A stretch of DNA of 26,839 nt from a virus: the IMG/VR virus record IMGVR_UViG_3300008266_000987, positions 1 to 26,839 of that record. One strand, given 5' to 3'. This document shows, in pieces, positions 15,944-22,829 of this stretch; position 1 is the first letter of the stretch; the number at the start of each line of letters is the position of its first letter. Under the pieces are notes generated by a model. The model was not told the DNA's origin and did no database searches. It saw nothing but the letters and a program-made list of their open reading frames with translations. The position numbers were made by a program, and so were the translations under genes.

Positions 15944-16025
15944 TCTTAAAAATTTCTAGTCCTCTTGTGGCGGCACAAATTGACCGTTGATGTAGCTCCA
16001 GCCGATCCATGCGCCAGAGTCTCCA
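15758..16025 (-). repeat. Direct repeat from duplication of a small fibre-associated gene
   Basis: The stretch encoding GDSGA..IGWSYINGQFVPP occurs in both paralogues (about 15758-15821 and 15968-16025). On the plus strand both read GGCACAAA(C/T)TGACCGTTGATGTA(A/G)CTCCAGCC with two differences. The remainder of the two genes is more diverged, so the 3' ends are either under stronger constraint or have been homogenised. Confidence 0.7.
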
Positions 16026-16132
16026 ATTGGCTCAGCATAGTATCCGGCAGGAGGATTCCATGGAGTCACGCCATCCCAGATGACGACGTTCTCCACGATG
16101 TTTGTTTCGAAACTGATTACTGCGTATTTCAT
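15956..16132 (-). CDS. Small fibre-associated protein, tandem paralogue 2, 58 aa
   Basis: Reading from ATG 16132 to TAG gives 58 residues, beginning MKYAVISFETNIVENVVIWD and ending GWSYINGQFVPPQED. The TNIVENVVIWDG..PWNPP pattern is the more canonical version of the family, whereas the downstream copy has lost the VVIWDG segment and gained a few residues in the middle. It starts 2 bases after the stop of the glycine-rich fibre protein. That position suggests it works with this fibre, for instance as an assembly factor or tip cap, although this is inference. DNA encoding the last 15 residues is nearly the same in both copies, which points to a recent duplication. Confidence 0.7.
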   Translation of the reverse strand: MKYAVISFETNIVENVVIWDGVTPWNPPAGYYAEPIGDSGAWIGWSYINGQFVPPQED

Positions 16133-16134
16133 GC

Positions 16135-17211
16135 TTAGAAGTAAGCTGTGATGATTGCCATGCCGTCTGCACCGTTGCCGCCGTTTCCAGATTGTACGCC
16201 AAGTTGAGTTGCCGCACCTCCACCACCGCCACTGGCTGGAAAACCACCAACTGCACCGTTGCCCCCGCTGACACCAACACTTGCTCCGCCACCACCTCCG
16301 CCAGATCCAGCCGCAAATATCCCAACTGCTGCATTTGAGTTTGCAGTTCCAGCAGTCCCAGAAGCACCAGTAGCTGTTCCTCCAGTTCCTCCAGCAAGAT
16401 TCAAAACGCTAGATCGACCACCTGCCCCACCTGCAAACTGGGCATTTCCACTGCTGATTCCACCACCAGCACCGCCGCCAGCACCTCCGCGCATTGTGGC
16501 CGCGTATGTTGAAATCGGAAATCCAACTCCTCCGGCGCCTCCATTTGTGGCTGCTGCACCACCGGAATTTGCTGCCAAAACAGCAGATCCAGCAGCCCCT
16601 CCTGTAGCTGTTCCTCCAGAACCTCCACCGCCACCAAATGCGATAAAAAAAGCTCCAAAAGTAGTGTTTGCTCCAGGGCCGCCAGGATTTCCGTCGGCAT
16701 CAGATGTTACGCCCAATGCACCAGTGCCACCAGCTCCAATTCCAATTGATATCACAGCACCAGCACCACCAATTGCGCTTACTGGAACAATTGTGGAAAA
16801 GTAACTTCCACCAGCACCGCCGCCACCACCGCATCGCACAACAGTTGAAGATGCATTTTTTCGGCCAGATCCACCACCTCCACCTGCTCCAAGCAACTCC
16901 ATTCCAATTGCAAACGCACCGGCGGGAATGGTGTAGTTGCCAGAAGTTGTAAAAATCTGAACAGAAGTGGGGTTGTACTGATGCTGATGATCAGCACGAG
17001 CCGCAAACGTGCTCAGTCCAACCACAGGGGCTGTTGCCAGTGCAGCAGGAGCAGTAGTCGCGAGCCCGGCAATCTGGGAGGTCGTGAGCACGCCGGCCAA
17101 AGCCTGAGAGACCGTCGCCTTCCGGGTATTAACGCCCTGGTTAACCACCAGCACGTCCGTTGTTGCTACGGAAGCCGCGGCTGGAAGTTCAGAGATTTTG
17201 ATGTTGGCCAT
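16135..17211 (-). CDS. Glycine-rich tail fibre/tip protein, 358 aa
   Basis: The N-terminus (MANIKISELPAAASVATTDV ... TRKATVSQAL) is the short 'ISELPAA.s....d...v.....T.k.Tv.Q' segment that opens many phage fibre proteins. Residues about 40-80 repeat a block also found in the next fibre gene, ending in AARADHQH. From about 105 to 345 the protein is dominated by Gly, Ala and Ser runs (GGGGGSG, GGGGGAGG, AGGAGG, GGGGGGAS), and it ends NGADGMAIITAYF. Poly-glycine stretches of this kind form tight polyglycine-II-like sandwiches in the receptor-binding tips of some phages (for example gp38 adhesins of the T4-like S16 type). It is therefore likely a receptor-binding tip. Homology to S16 gp38 itself is not claimed. 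Confidence 0.75.
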   Translation of the reverse strand: MANIKISELPAAASVATTDVLVVNQGVNTRKATVSQALAGVLTTSQIAGLATTAPAALATAPVVGLSTFAARADHQHQYNPTSVQIFTTSGNYTIPAGAFAIGMELLGAGGGGGSGRKNASSTVVRCGGGGGAGGSYFSTIVPVSAIGGAGAVISIGIGAGGTGALGVTSDADGNPGGPGANTTFGAFFIAFGGGGGSGGTATGGAAGSAVLAANSGGAAATNGGAGGVGFPISTYAATMRGGAGGGAGGGISSGNAQFAGGAGGRSSVLNLAGGTGGTATGASGTAGTANSNAAVGIFAAGSGGGGGGASVGVSGGNGAVGGFPASGGGGGAATQLGVQSGNGGNGADGMAIITAYF

Positions 17212-17214
17212 AGA

Positions 17215-19743
17215 TTAAGAATTGGAGAACTCAGCAGTGGCGACGTTAAATGCCTGCGTGTACCTGGCAAACCCGTTGGTAATTCGGAACTCGTCAATCT
17301 TTCCTGAGAACCCCTGCAATCCAGTTATTGTTCCAGGTGCTCCTATAACAAATGTGCTTTGAGTGGAAAGATTTATTGATGTGGTAGTTGTAACATCAAC
17401 AACACCATTAATAAATGTCCTAATTGTAGAACCAGACCGAGTCATTGCCACATGAGTCCATGTGTTAAGCGGAATTGCTGTTGTTCCAGAAAATGAAAAT
17501 GAAGCAGTTCCAGTTTGAAATGCAAATGCTCCAGTTCCACTAATTGTACCAGTGTAATTTGTTGCGGCTGATGTTGTTATATTTCCAAAAACATAACATG
17601 CAGCATTTGCTCTGTTTATCCAAAACTCAATGGTAAAATCAGACGTTCCAAAAGCAAACGGAGCACCATTTGTGCATGAAATATAACTTCCTGTTGTGCC
17701 CGGAGTAGATAGCGATGCTGTTCCAAACTTAAAGTCTGCCGTTGTAAGAACAGGATTTGCATTGTTTGCTGTAAACGTCAGCGTGCTTGGGCCATTGTCG
17801 GTAAATACCTGCGTTCCGTTTGTGCCGTTAAAATGCAACAGGGTGGACACCTGAGAGTAATTGGGATCGGTTCCAAGCAGGTTGCCATCAATGTGCCAAG
17901 TGTCTGTTGCAATTTTTGACAGTATGTTGTTGTAGTATTGACCAGCACTTGAAGTCTGAGACAACGGAGACAACACGGTAACACCATTCGCAGCTTGAAA
18001 GTTAATCCTTCCAGCACCCTTCTGAAGCACGTTAACAACTGAGCCAATCGGAAGCGCAACAGAAGCGTTTGTTGGAATGTTTAAGTTTACTCCAGTTGCA
18101 GAGTTGATCGGATAGATGGTTTGAGCATCCGAGAGTGCCAATGTGCTGGAAGCCGTTTTGTCAGCAGAAACCGAATATGGAGTCAACCCAGTTGGCAACA
18201 AATGCTGATGGTCTGCTCTGGCAGCAAAGTTGGATATACCAACAACAGCAGTGGTAGCAAGAACTGCGGGTGCCGTGGTGGCAAGCCCAGCTATCTGATT
18301 AGTCGTCAGTGCTGAGAACGCAACCGTTGAGAGGCTAGTAACACGCCCCTTGGCATCGATGCTCAACACCGGAATTGCGTTTGCAGATCCAGCGTTAGCT
18401 TGTGCGGTGGTGATTGCCGTCAAAGATGCACTGGCTGATCCGGGACCAGTTGCGGTTACATCTCCAGTTAACGCAGTGATCGCAGAAGTTGTTGCAGCGG
18501 CAATAGCAACAGTGGACAACGCGGTTACACGTCCCTTCGCATCAACGCTTAAAACCGGAACAATACTAGCAGATCCAACATTGCTTTGAGCTGTGGTGAT
18601 TGCAGCCAAAGTTGGGATTGGGAACGATCCGGCCAAATCACCTCCAGCCGTTGCGGTAGCACCTAGTGCCCCAATTTCTGCCGCAGTCGGAAATATGTGC
18701 TGATGGTCAGCACGAGCAGCGTAGCCCGAAAGGCCAACCACTGGAGCAGTCGCAAGTGCAGCAGGCTCAGATGTGGTTAGGGTGGAAATTGCCACCGTTG
18801 TCAATTCAGTCACTTGGCCTTGAGCATTGATCGAAATGACCGGAATCTCAGTTGCACTACCCACGTTGCTCTGAGCGGTGGTAACCGAAGCAATGCTAAT
18901 CGTGCCAGCAACCGTAATCGTGCCACCAGAAAGCCCTGTTCCAGCGGAAACGCTTTTTACCGTGCCACCTTCAAGACTGGAGATAGCAGCAGTTGAAATC
19001 GAAGTCACGCGCCCCTTGGCGTCGATGCTAAGTACAGGAATTGACGAACTGCTACCCACGTTAGACTGAGCCGTTGTGATAGCCGCCAAAGAAGCTGGCA
19101 CAGATCCTGGCCCCGCGGCAATGACGTCACCAGTAAGCTCTGTGATTGCAAGAGTGGACGCAGCAACATTGACACCAGTCAAACTGGTGACGCGCCCTTT
19201 TCCATCAATCGTGACAACCGGTATCTGGGTTCCTGACCCAAAAGACTGAGGGGTCGTAATGGTTGCAAGAGACGGATTCGGATAGCTTCCAGACAGATCT
19301 CCGCTCGCAGCAGAACCAACTCCAACCGCACCAATTTGCACAGGAGTCGGAAGAATGTGCTGATGATCAGATCGAGATGCGCTTGTGGATACCCCGGCAA
19401 ACGCGGTTACCGACAGTGGAGATGGAGCACTTGTGGATAGACCAGCAATCTGGTTCGTGGTCAGGGCTGGATTAGCCGTAGTGACAAGTGTGACAACACG
19501 ACCCTTAGAGTCAACCGACAACACCGGAATAGCCGATCCAGATCCCACGTTCACCTGAGTCGTGGTGATCGAAGCTAAGGTTGGGTTTGGATAAGTCCCA
19601 GTCAGGTCTCCACCAGCAGCACCGGCAGGGTTGCGAAGGATAAGCCCGGTTACCTTTTTGGTAGCACCACCTTGAACGATGGGAACGATCTCCGTTCCGT
19701 CAACGGATGTTGCTGCTGGTAGTTGAGAGATTTTGTCGCCCAT
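17215..19743 (-). CDS. Long tail fibre protein with internal repeats and C-terminal LamG-like domain, 842 aa
   Basis: Begins MGDKISQLPAATSVDGTEIV, the fibre-opening segment also seen in the glycine-rich fibre gene. Residues about 35-510 are built from repeats: six copies of IPV(L/V/I)S(I/V)(D/N)(A/S/G)xGxV, three GDL(T/S/A)GS/TYPNPTLA-like copies, several ITTAQSNVGS copies and three DHQH.(L/F)PT copies. These make a trimeric beta-rich shaft. From about 620 a concanavalin/LamG-like sandwich follows, with DFTIEFWINR, WTHVAMTRSG, TFINGVVD and GFSGKIDEFRITNGFARYT in the order expected for Laminin_G_3-type domains that bind glycans. The protein is probably the main host-binding fibre. The gene ends 3 bases before the next fibre. 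Confidence 0.85.
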   Translation of the reverse strand: MGDKISQLPAATSVDGTEIVPIVQGGATKKVTGLILRNPAGAAGGDLTGTYPNPTLASITTTQVNVGSGSAIPVLSVDSKGRVVTLVTTANPALTTNQIAGLSTSAPSPLSVTAFAGVSTSASRSDHQHILPTPVQIGAVGVGSAASGDLSGSYPNPSLATITTPQSFGSGTQIPVVTIDGKGRVTSLTGVNVAASTLAITELTGDVIAAGPGSVPASLAAITTAQSNVGSSSSIPVLSIDAKGRVTSISTAAISSLEGGTVKSVSAGTGLSGGTITVAGTISIASVTTAQSNVGSATEIPVISINAQGQVTELTTVAISTLTTSEPAALATAPVVGLSGYAARADHQHIFPTAAEIGALGATATAGGDLAGSFPIPTLAAITTAQSNVGSASIVPVLSVDAKGRVTALSTVAIAAATTSAITALTGDVTATGPGSASASLTAITTAQANAGSANAIPVLSIDAKGRVTSLSTVAFSALTTNQIAGLATTAPAVLATTAVVGISNFAARADHQHLLPTGLTPYSVSADKTASSTLALSDAQTIYPINSATGVNLNIPTNASVALPIGSVVNVLQKGAGRINFQAANGVTVLSPLSQTSSAGQYYNNILSKIATDTWHIDGNLLGTDPNYSQVSTLLHFNGTNGTQVFTDNGPSTLTFTANNANPVLTTADFKFGTASLSTPGTTGSYISCTNGAPFAFGTSDFTIEFWINRANAACYVFGNITTSAATNYTGTISGTGAFAFQTGTASFSFSGTTAIPLNTWTHVAMTRSGSTIRTFINGVVDVTTTTSINLSTQSTFVIGAPGTITGLQGFSGKIDEFRITNGFARYTQAFNVATAEFSNS
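18165..19720 (-). repeat. Imperfect tandem repeats in the fibre shaft
   Basis: The DNA encodes six copies of the IPVLSIDAKGRV-type unit and three copies of the AARADHQH.LPT unit. A fourth DHQH unit lies in the next gene near 16970-17000. The nucleotide core TGCTGATG(G/A)TCAGCACGAGC is well conserved between the copies near 18697 and 16981 and recognisable near 18203 and 19357. Such internal homology can drive unequal recombination and change fibre length. Confidence 0.8.
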
Positions 19744-19745
19744 GA

Positions 19746-19949
19746 TTAACCTGTTATTAAATTGTCGCCAGCTTCAGTGGTTAAAGAAAACCCAGCTTCA
19801 GTCGTTATAAAGTCAACCGCTCCACCTGTTGGAACTGTTTTCTTAAACCTGAAAGTCTGAGCATTACCAGAAACCTGAATACGAGCAAAGTTTTTATTGT
19901 AAGCCTTTGTCGGATCCTGATTCCTTTGCCTGATAAACTTGGTAACCAT
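19746..19949 (-). CDS. Small unknown structural-block protein, 67 aa
   Basis: A basic N-terminal half (MVTKFIRQRNQDPTKAYNKN) is followed by a strand-rich middle and a C-terminus of repeated 'TTEAG..L' units: TTEAGFSLTTEAGDNLITG. The upstream adaptor protein contains a related LTEAGNELLQEDGDTLYV. T/E-D-G/A-G-x-x-L repeats of this kind appear in phage virion proteins as short beta hairpins. The start at ATG 19949 comes one base after the stop of the adaptor gene, and it ends just before the long fibre gene. It could be a linker between tail and fibre or a small decoration protein. No family is recognised. Confidence 0.6.
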   Translation of the reverse strand: MVTKFIRQRNQDPTKAYNKNFARIQVSGNAQTFRFKKTVPTGGAVDFITTEAGFSLTTEAGDNLITG

Positions 19950-19950
19950 G

Positions 19951-21147
19951 TTAATATGTATATACCATGTTCATTTTTCGCACTTGACCCTGCTGTCTGA
20001 TCAGCACGTCAATCTGCTGCTGCACTGAGAACTCAGCCATTCCTTCGAGCGAATCAGCTTCAGTAGCACGACCTTCTGAGCGCAAGAAGTCAGCAGACAC
20101 AGAATTGACCAAGTAACTCTTAAACCGAAACGGAATCTCCATCAGCCTCCAAGAGAAGCTGGGGTTAGCCGGCAGCACACCAATCGCAGCATCGTTGTAA
20201 GTGTTCCAGAAGTTGCCGGCTACAGGCAGGTTCTTGCTGGGCGGATTGTACGCTGAACTAGCCTGGCTGGGATCATAGTACACTTGAGAACCAGCAGTGT
20301 AAGCCAAGGTTGGGTCGTACCTCGTGCCAAACAGAAACGGAGCCACAGCACGCAACAGAACAAACTTGGAGTTAAAGTTCTCAAACCTCAACACAAACAA
20401 ATCTTGGCTAAATACCTGTGTAGACACGGTTGTGTTCACATCAAGGTTTGGCATGTTCTCGACCACATACGACTCGTCCTTGACACGAGACGTTTTCCGC
20501 GGATCACCAGTCCAGCAACCGATAGCCTGCCCGGCAACCAGCGCAATGGGCTGCGGGTTGTTCACAAACTCAAGTGTCGATCCGCTGATGTTTGTCCACT
20601 GAGGAGTGCCCCACGGCATCTGAATGGTGATGCTTGTGATGTAGGGATCAGTGGTTGCGTCCCCAACCGTGTAGGTGAAATTGTACTGAGAAGCCGCAGC
20701 AGAAGCCAGCGTGCCGTCTTCCTTCAGAATCCAGAACGGATTAATGATGTTGACGTTTGACTCGCCGATCTTGTTCTGCTGCCACGCTTCATCAGAGAAG
20801 TCACGCAGGTAGATGCGCGGATAGTTCGGGTCAAGCGTGATGACTACAGGGATGGTATCCTCTTCGTTCTGGACGTACAGAGTGTCTCCGTCTTCTTGCA
20901 AAAGCTCGTTTCCAGCTTCCGTAAGAATGGGAATAGGGTCCGTGACTACATTGCTAATCAACGTGCCAGGCCAGAGCTGAGCAACCTGTTGAATATCGGG
21001 CCAATCTTCCCGATCCCAGATCATGCTTAACCGACGATTTGTAAAATCGCGGATAGCAGCAAACGATTTGTCATTCAGCGTGTTTCGGTCAAGCCCGATA
21101 AGCTGGCAGGTCTCGGCCAAAAGCGCGCTAAATGGTACTGTCTTCAT
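19951..21147 (-). CDS. Head-tail adaptor (tail tubular A-like), 398 aa
   Basis: The N-terminal 55 residues are helical and follow a pattern of podovirus-type adaptors: MKTVPFSALLAETCQLIGLD ... FAAIRDFTNRRLSMIWDREDWP. The middle is beta-rich and includes the LTEAGNELLQEDGDTLYV insert near 75-92. The C-terminus has a helix pair, LVNSVSADFLRSEGRATEAD followed by GMAEFSVQQQIDVLIRQQGQ, similar to the A-type tail tubular proteins that sit on the portal ring. It follows the capsid gene and precedes fibres, the usual place for this protein. It starts in an ATGA overlap with the preceding gene. The role is inferred from pattern and synteny rather than from a firm domain match. Confidence 0.65.
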   Translation of the reverse strand: MKTVPFSALLAETCQLIGLDRNTLNDKSFAAIRDFTNRRLSMIWDREDWPDIQQVAQLWPGTLISNVVTDPIPILTEAGNELLQEDGDTLYVQNEEDTIPVVITLDPNYPRIYLRDFSDEAWQQNKIGESNVNIINPFWILKEDGTLASAAASQYNFTYTVGDATTDPYITSITIQMPWGTPQWTNISGSTLEFVNNPQPIALVAGQAIGCWTGDPRKTSRVKDESYVVENMPNLDVNTTVSTQVFSQDLFVLRFENFNSKFVLLRAVAPFLFGTRYDPTLAYTAGSQVYYDPSQASSAYNPPSKNLPVAGNFWNTYNDAAIGVLPANPSFSWRLMEIPFRFKSYLVNSVSADFLRSEGRATEADSLEGMAEFSVQQQIDVLIRQQGQVRKMNMVYTY

Positions 21148-21464
21148 TTGCTAGGCGTCCATCCTACACTAATCTCTTTGACGCCGCCACTATTTACACG
21201 ACACTCCGGGTTGTCACGCAAAAACTCATCCATGAATGCTTTACTATCCCAGCAACCATATCCGAGTTTTTGACCCCAAAAGTGATAAGCCGTCAGCGGA
21301 ATGGTGGCTATCTTTTGCCCAAGCCCTTCAACGGACCTGTGGCGCATTTTGTTGAACTTGGCGTTCTGCTTTGCTTCGATTCTTGCCTGAGCCTTGTTTC
21401 GCTCCCAACCAAGGCGCAGTTCCTTTTCCAGTTTACCAACAAGATGTTCAGGTACGTTAATCAT
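21144..21464 (-). CDS. Small basic protein of unknown function, 106 aa
   Basis: The start ATG 21464 (MINVPEHLVGKLEKELRLGW) is preferred over an ATG at 21665, since the extra 67 residues come from the apparently non-coding, foldable gap and look unlike protein from this genome. The product is charged and helical (KAQARIEAKQNAKFNKMRHR), then has LGQKIATIPLTAYHFWGQKLGYGCWDSKAFMDEFLRDNPECRV, which reads like a small compact domain. Lys/Arg-rich; two cysteines. It overlaps the adaptor gene by ATGA. A GC hairpin lies 13 bases before the start. It may contact DNA or be a head-completion factor; no family was recognised, so this stays open. Confidence 0.65.
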   Translation of the reverse strand: MINVPEHLVGKLEKELRLGWERNKAQARIEAKQNAKFNKMRHRSVEGLGQKIATIPLTAYHFWGQKLGYGCWDSKAFMDEFLRDNPECRVNSGGVKEISVGWTPSK

Positions 21465-21711
21465 ACTTTGAAAGGGGCCGGTACTCTCCCGGCTGTCACA
21501 CCACTGCGGCGACCAAGCATCTCCGGTCCGTGCGCAGCGGCATGGAGCCACTGGCAGGTGTCGCACTGTGCCCAAGGCTCGCAGCTTATCCCCTCTTAGA
21601 ACAAGGCTGCTACAAATCCTTCGCTTGCACAAAATTGTCCCCGTCTCTCCGAGGTGTCGCACCACTTAAACCTCCCTTGGGGCAAGGTACGCAGGTGTCG
21701 CGCTAAATCAA
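21465..21711 (-). ncRNA. Foldable 247-bp gap after the capsid gene; candidate structured RNA
   Basis: No convincing start-to-stop gene fits this gap, the longest in the window. On the transcribed (minus) strand it contains several helices. Helix A pairs 21544-21533 with 21508-21497: 12 bp including three G-U pairs, with an inner 4-bp GACC/GGUC stem. Helix B is three-tiered: UUGUGC/GCACAG (21632-21627 with 21571-21566), AAGG/CCUU (21621-21618 with 21577-21574) and GCAGC/GCUGC (21610-21606 with 21585-21581). A last hairpin, GCCGG/CCGGC (21493-21489 with 21481-21477), precedes the next start codon. The sequence GCGACACCT occurs three times. The G-U pairs work only on the minus strand, the direction of transcription. 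An alternative is a broken Cys-rich small gene. No known RNA family is recognised. Confidence 0.35.
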
Positions 21712-22794
21712 CTAAGCAGCGTTGTAGTCGAACTTGCCGAGGCCCAGCGGGTTCCCAACAACCAGACCAGCAACTGCTTCGACCAAACGGCCAGGTCCAC
21801 CACCGTTGTCGGTGAGCGGAGTGACCTGCGCCACATTGCCGCCATAACGGACTTCAATGAGGTTCATGTCAAGGACAAGACCCTTGAAAGGCGTCGGGGT
21901 CCACGCGAGCGGAGAACCACCAACGGTGCCGATGAAGGTCGTTGGATGGAGGCGCACCGTGCCGAAGTCACCCTGGAACACGTCCAGAGACTGGATGTAG
22001 GTGTCAGCAGCAGCGTCACGCTGGAAGGTCTGCACCTTCGTAGCACCCGCGCCAGTGATACCTGCACCGGTCGTGGTGGTCAGGCTGGTCGTCCCAAGCA
22101 GGCTCGTAAAAGCGCGCTTCAGGTCGGTTCCAACGATGCAGTCGAACGAGGTGTAATGCCCGGTCTGATCGAAGATAGACTTAAGCAAGCCCTGTACCGC
22201 GGCATCCGTCAAGGACGTTCCCAACGCAGTCCCGCTACCAACGATCGAGGTCGTGGGAGTGCGGAAGATGGAGGGAATGTCGCCGGGAGTCGGGGTGCCA
22301 GTACCAGCGTTGCTAATCCAGGTCTGAGCCCCAGCCGTGCGGTAGGGAGTCGTCTGGTTGCCAGTGTCAAGCTGAGACACCTGATTGGAGGTGAAGGTCA
22401 CTTCCATGTCACGCTTGATGCCGGTGATAGCCTTGGCGACGTTGTCAGCCAGCTCGTCACGCACACCAGCTACGTCAGCGATGTCCTGCGTCAGCTTGGA
22501 CACACGGACTGCGCGGCGGAAGATCTGCGCGTAGTTAGCCAACTCAGCACGGTAGCCGACAACATAGTTGTCAACGCCAGTGCTGAGGTTCACGTCAACG
22601 CCGTCCGGGGTGCCACCAACCACAGGGGTCGGGAGGCTATCGGACTGCCAACGAAAGAACATGTTACCGGGCTTGGAGCCCTTCTTGGCCATAGACGTGA
22701 ACGGCGTGTCCTTGGCGTCAACCAAGGCGATCATGTCCATAAGGTCTTCGCGCTTACCGCGTCCAGAGAGATTGGGTTCGAGTAGAGTTGCCAT
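21712..22794 (-). CDS. Major capsid protein (SU10-like / DUF5309-type HK97 fold), 360 aa
   Basis: Residues about 15-60 read IALVDAKDTPFTSMAKKGS and then FFRWQSDSLPTP, and residues 80-135 contain NYAQIFRRAVRVSKLTQDI, AGVRDELADNVAKAI and KRDMEVTF. This order (D.TPf.s.., a Trp strand, n..QIf...v.vs.t...v, E...K...E.krd.E) is typical of the SU10-type major capsid family. A Gly/Thr-rich middle and a C-terminal beta region (FQGDFGTVRLHPTTFIG ... VLDMNLIEVRYG) fit the A-domain and spine of the HK97 fold. It follows the scaffold gene, as expected. The leader between scaffold and capsid start (35 bp) contains no clear Shine-Dalgarno, which is unusual for the most highly made virion protein. Confidence 0.88.
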   Translation of the reverse strand: MATLLEPNLSGRGKREDLMDMIALVDAKDTPFTSMAKKGSKPGNMFFRWQSDSLPTPVVGGTPDGVDVNLSTGVDNYVVGYRAELANYAQIFRRAVRVSKLTQDIADVAGVRDELADNVAKAITGIKRDMEVTFTSNQVSQLDTGNQTTPYRTAGAQTWISNAGTGTPTPGDIPSIFRTPTTSIVGSGTALGTSLTDAAVQGLLKSIFDQTGHYTSFDCIVGTDLKRAFTSLLGTTSLTTTTGAGITGAGATKVQTFQRDAAADTYIQSLDVFQGDFGTVRLHPTTFIGTVGGSPLAWTPTPFKGLVLDMNLIEVRYGGNVAQVTPLTDNGGGPGRLVEAVAGLVVGNPLGLGKFDYNAA

Positions 22795-22829
22795 ATAAGT
22801 GAATGAGTTTCTGCGATTTACTGCGTGAA

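Noticed and set aside
16259-16804. Pro/Ala-rich plus-strand open frame
   Set aside because: It is the antisense of the poly-Gly codons of the glycine-rich fibre, which forces Pro and Ala runs.
17215-19743. Fibre repeats as a CRISPR array
   Set aside because: The repeats are protein-coding, imperfect, in frame, and of irregular spacing.
21132-21599. Plus-strand open frame over the foldable gap and the 106-aa gene
   Set aside because: No recognisable domain, opposite to the direction of all neighbouring genes, and mostly antisense to a better gene.
21465-21665. N-terminal extension of the 106-aa gene to ATG 21665
   Set aside because: The extra 67 residues are Cys/Arg-rich from a region that looks non-coding, and the protein-like part begins at ATG 21464.
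21465-21711. Group I intron or tRNA in the gap after the capsid gene
   Set aside because: No group I core elements, no flanking split gene, and no T-loop, anticodon arm or acceptor stem in a tRNA layout could be found.
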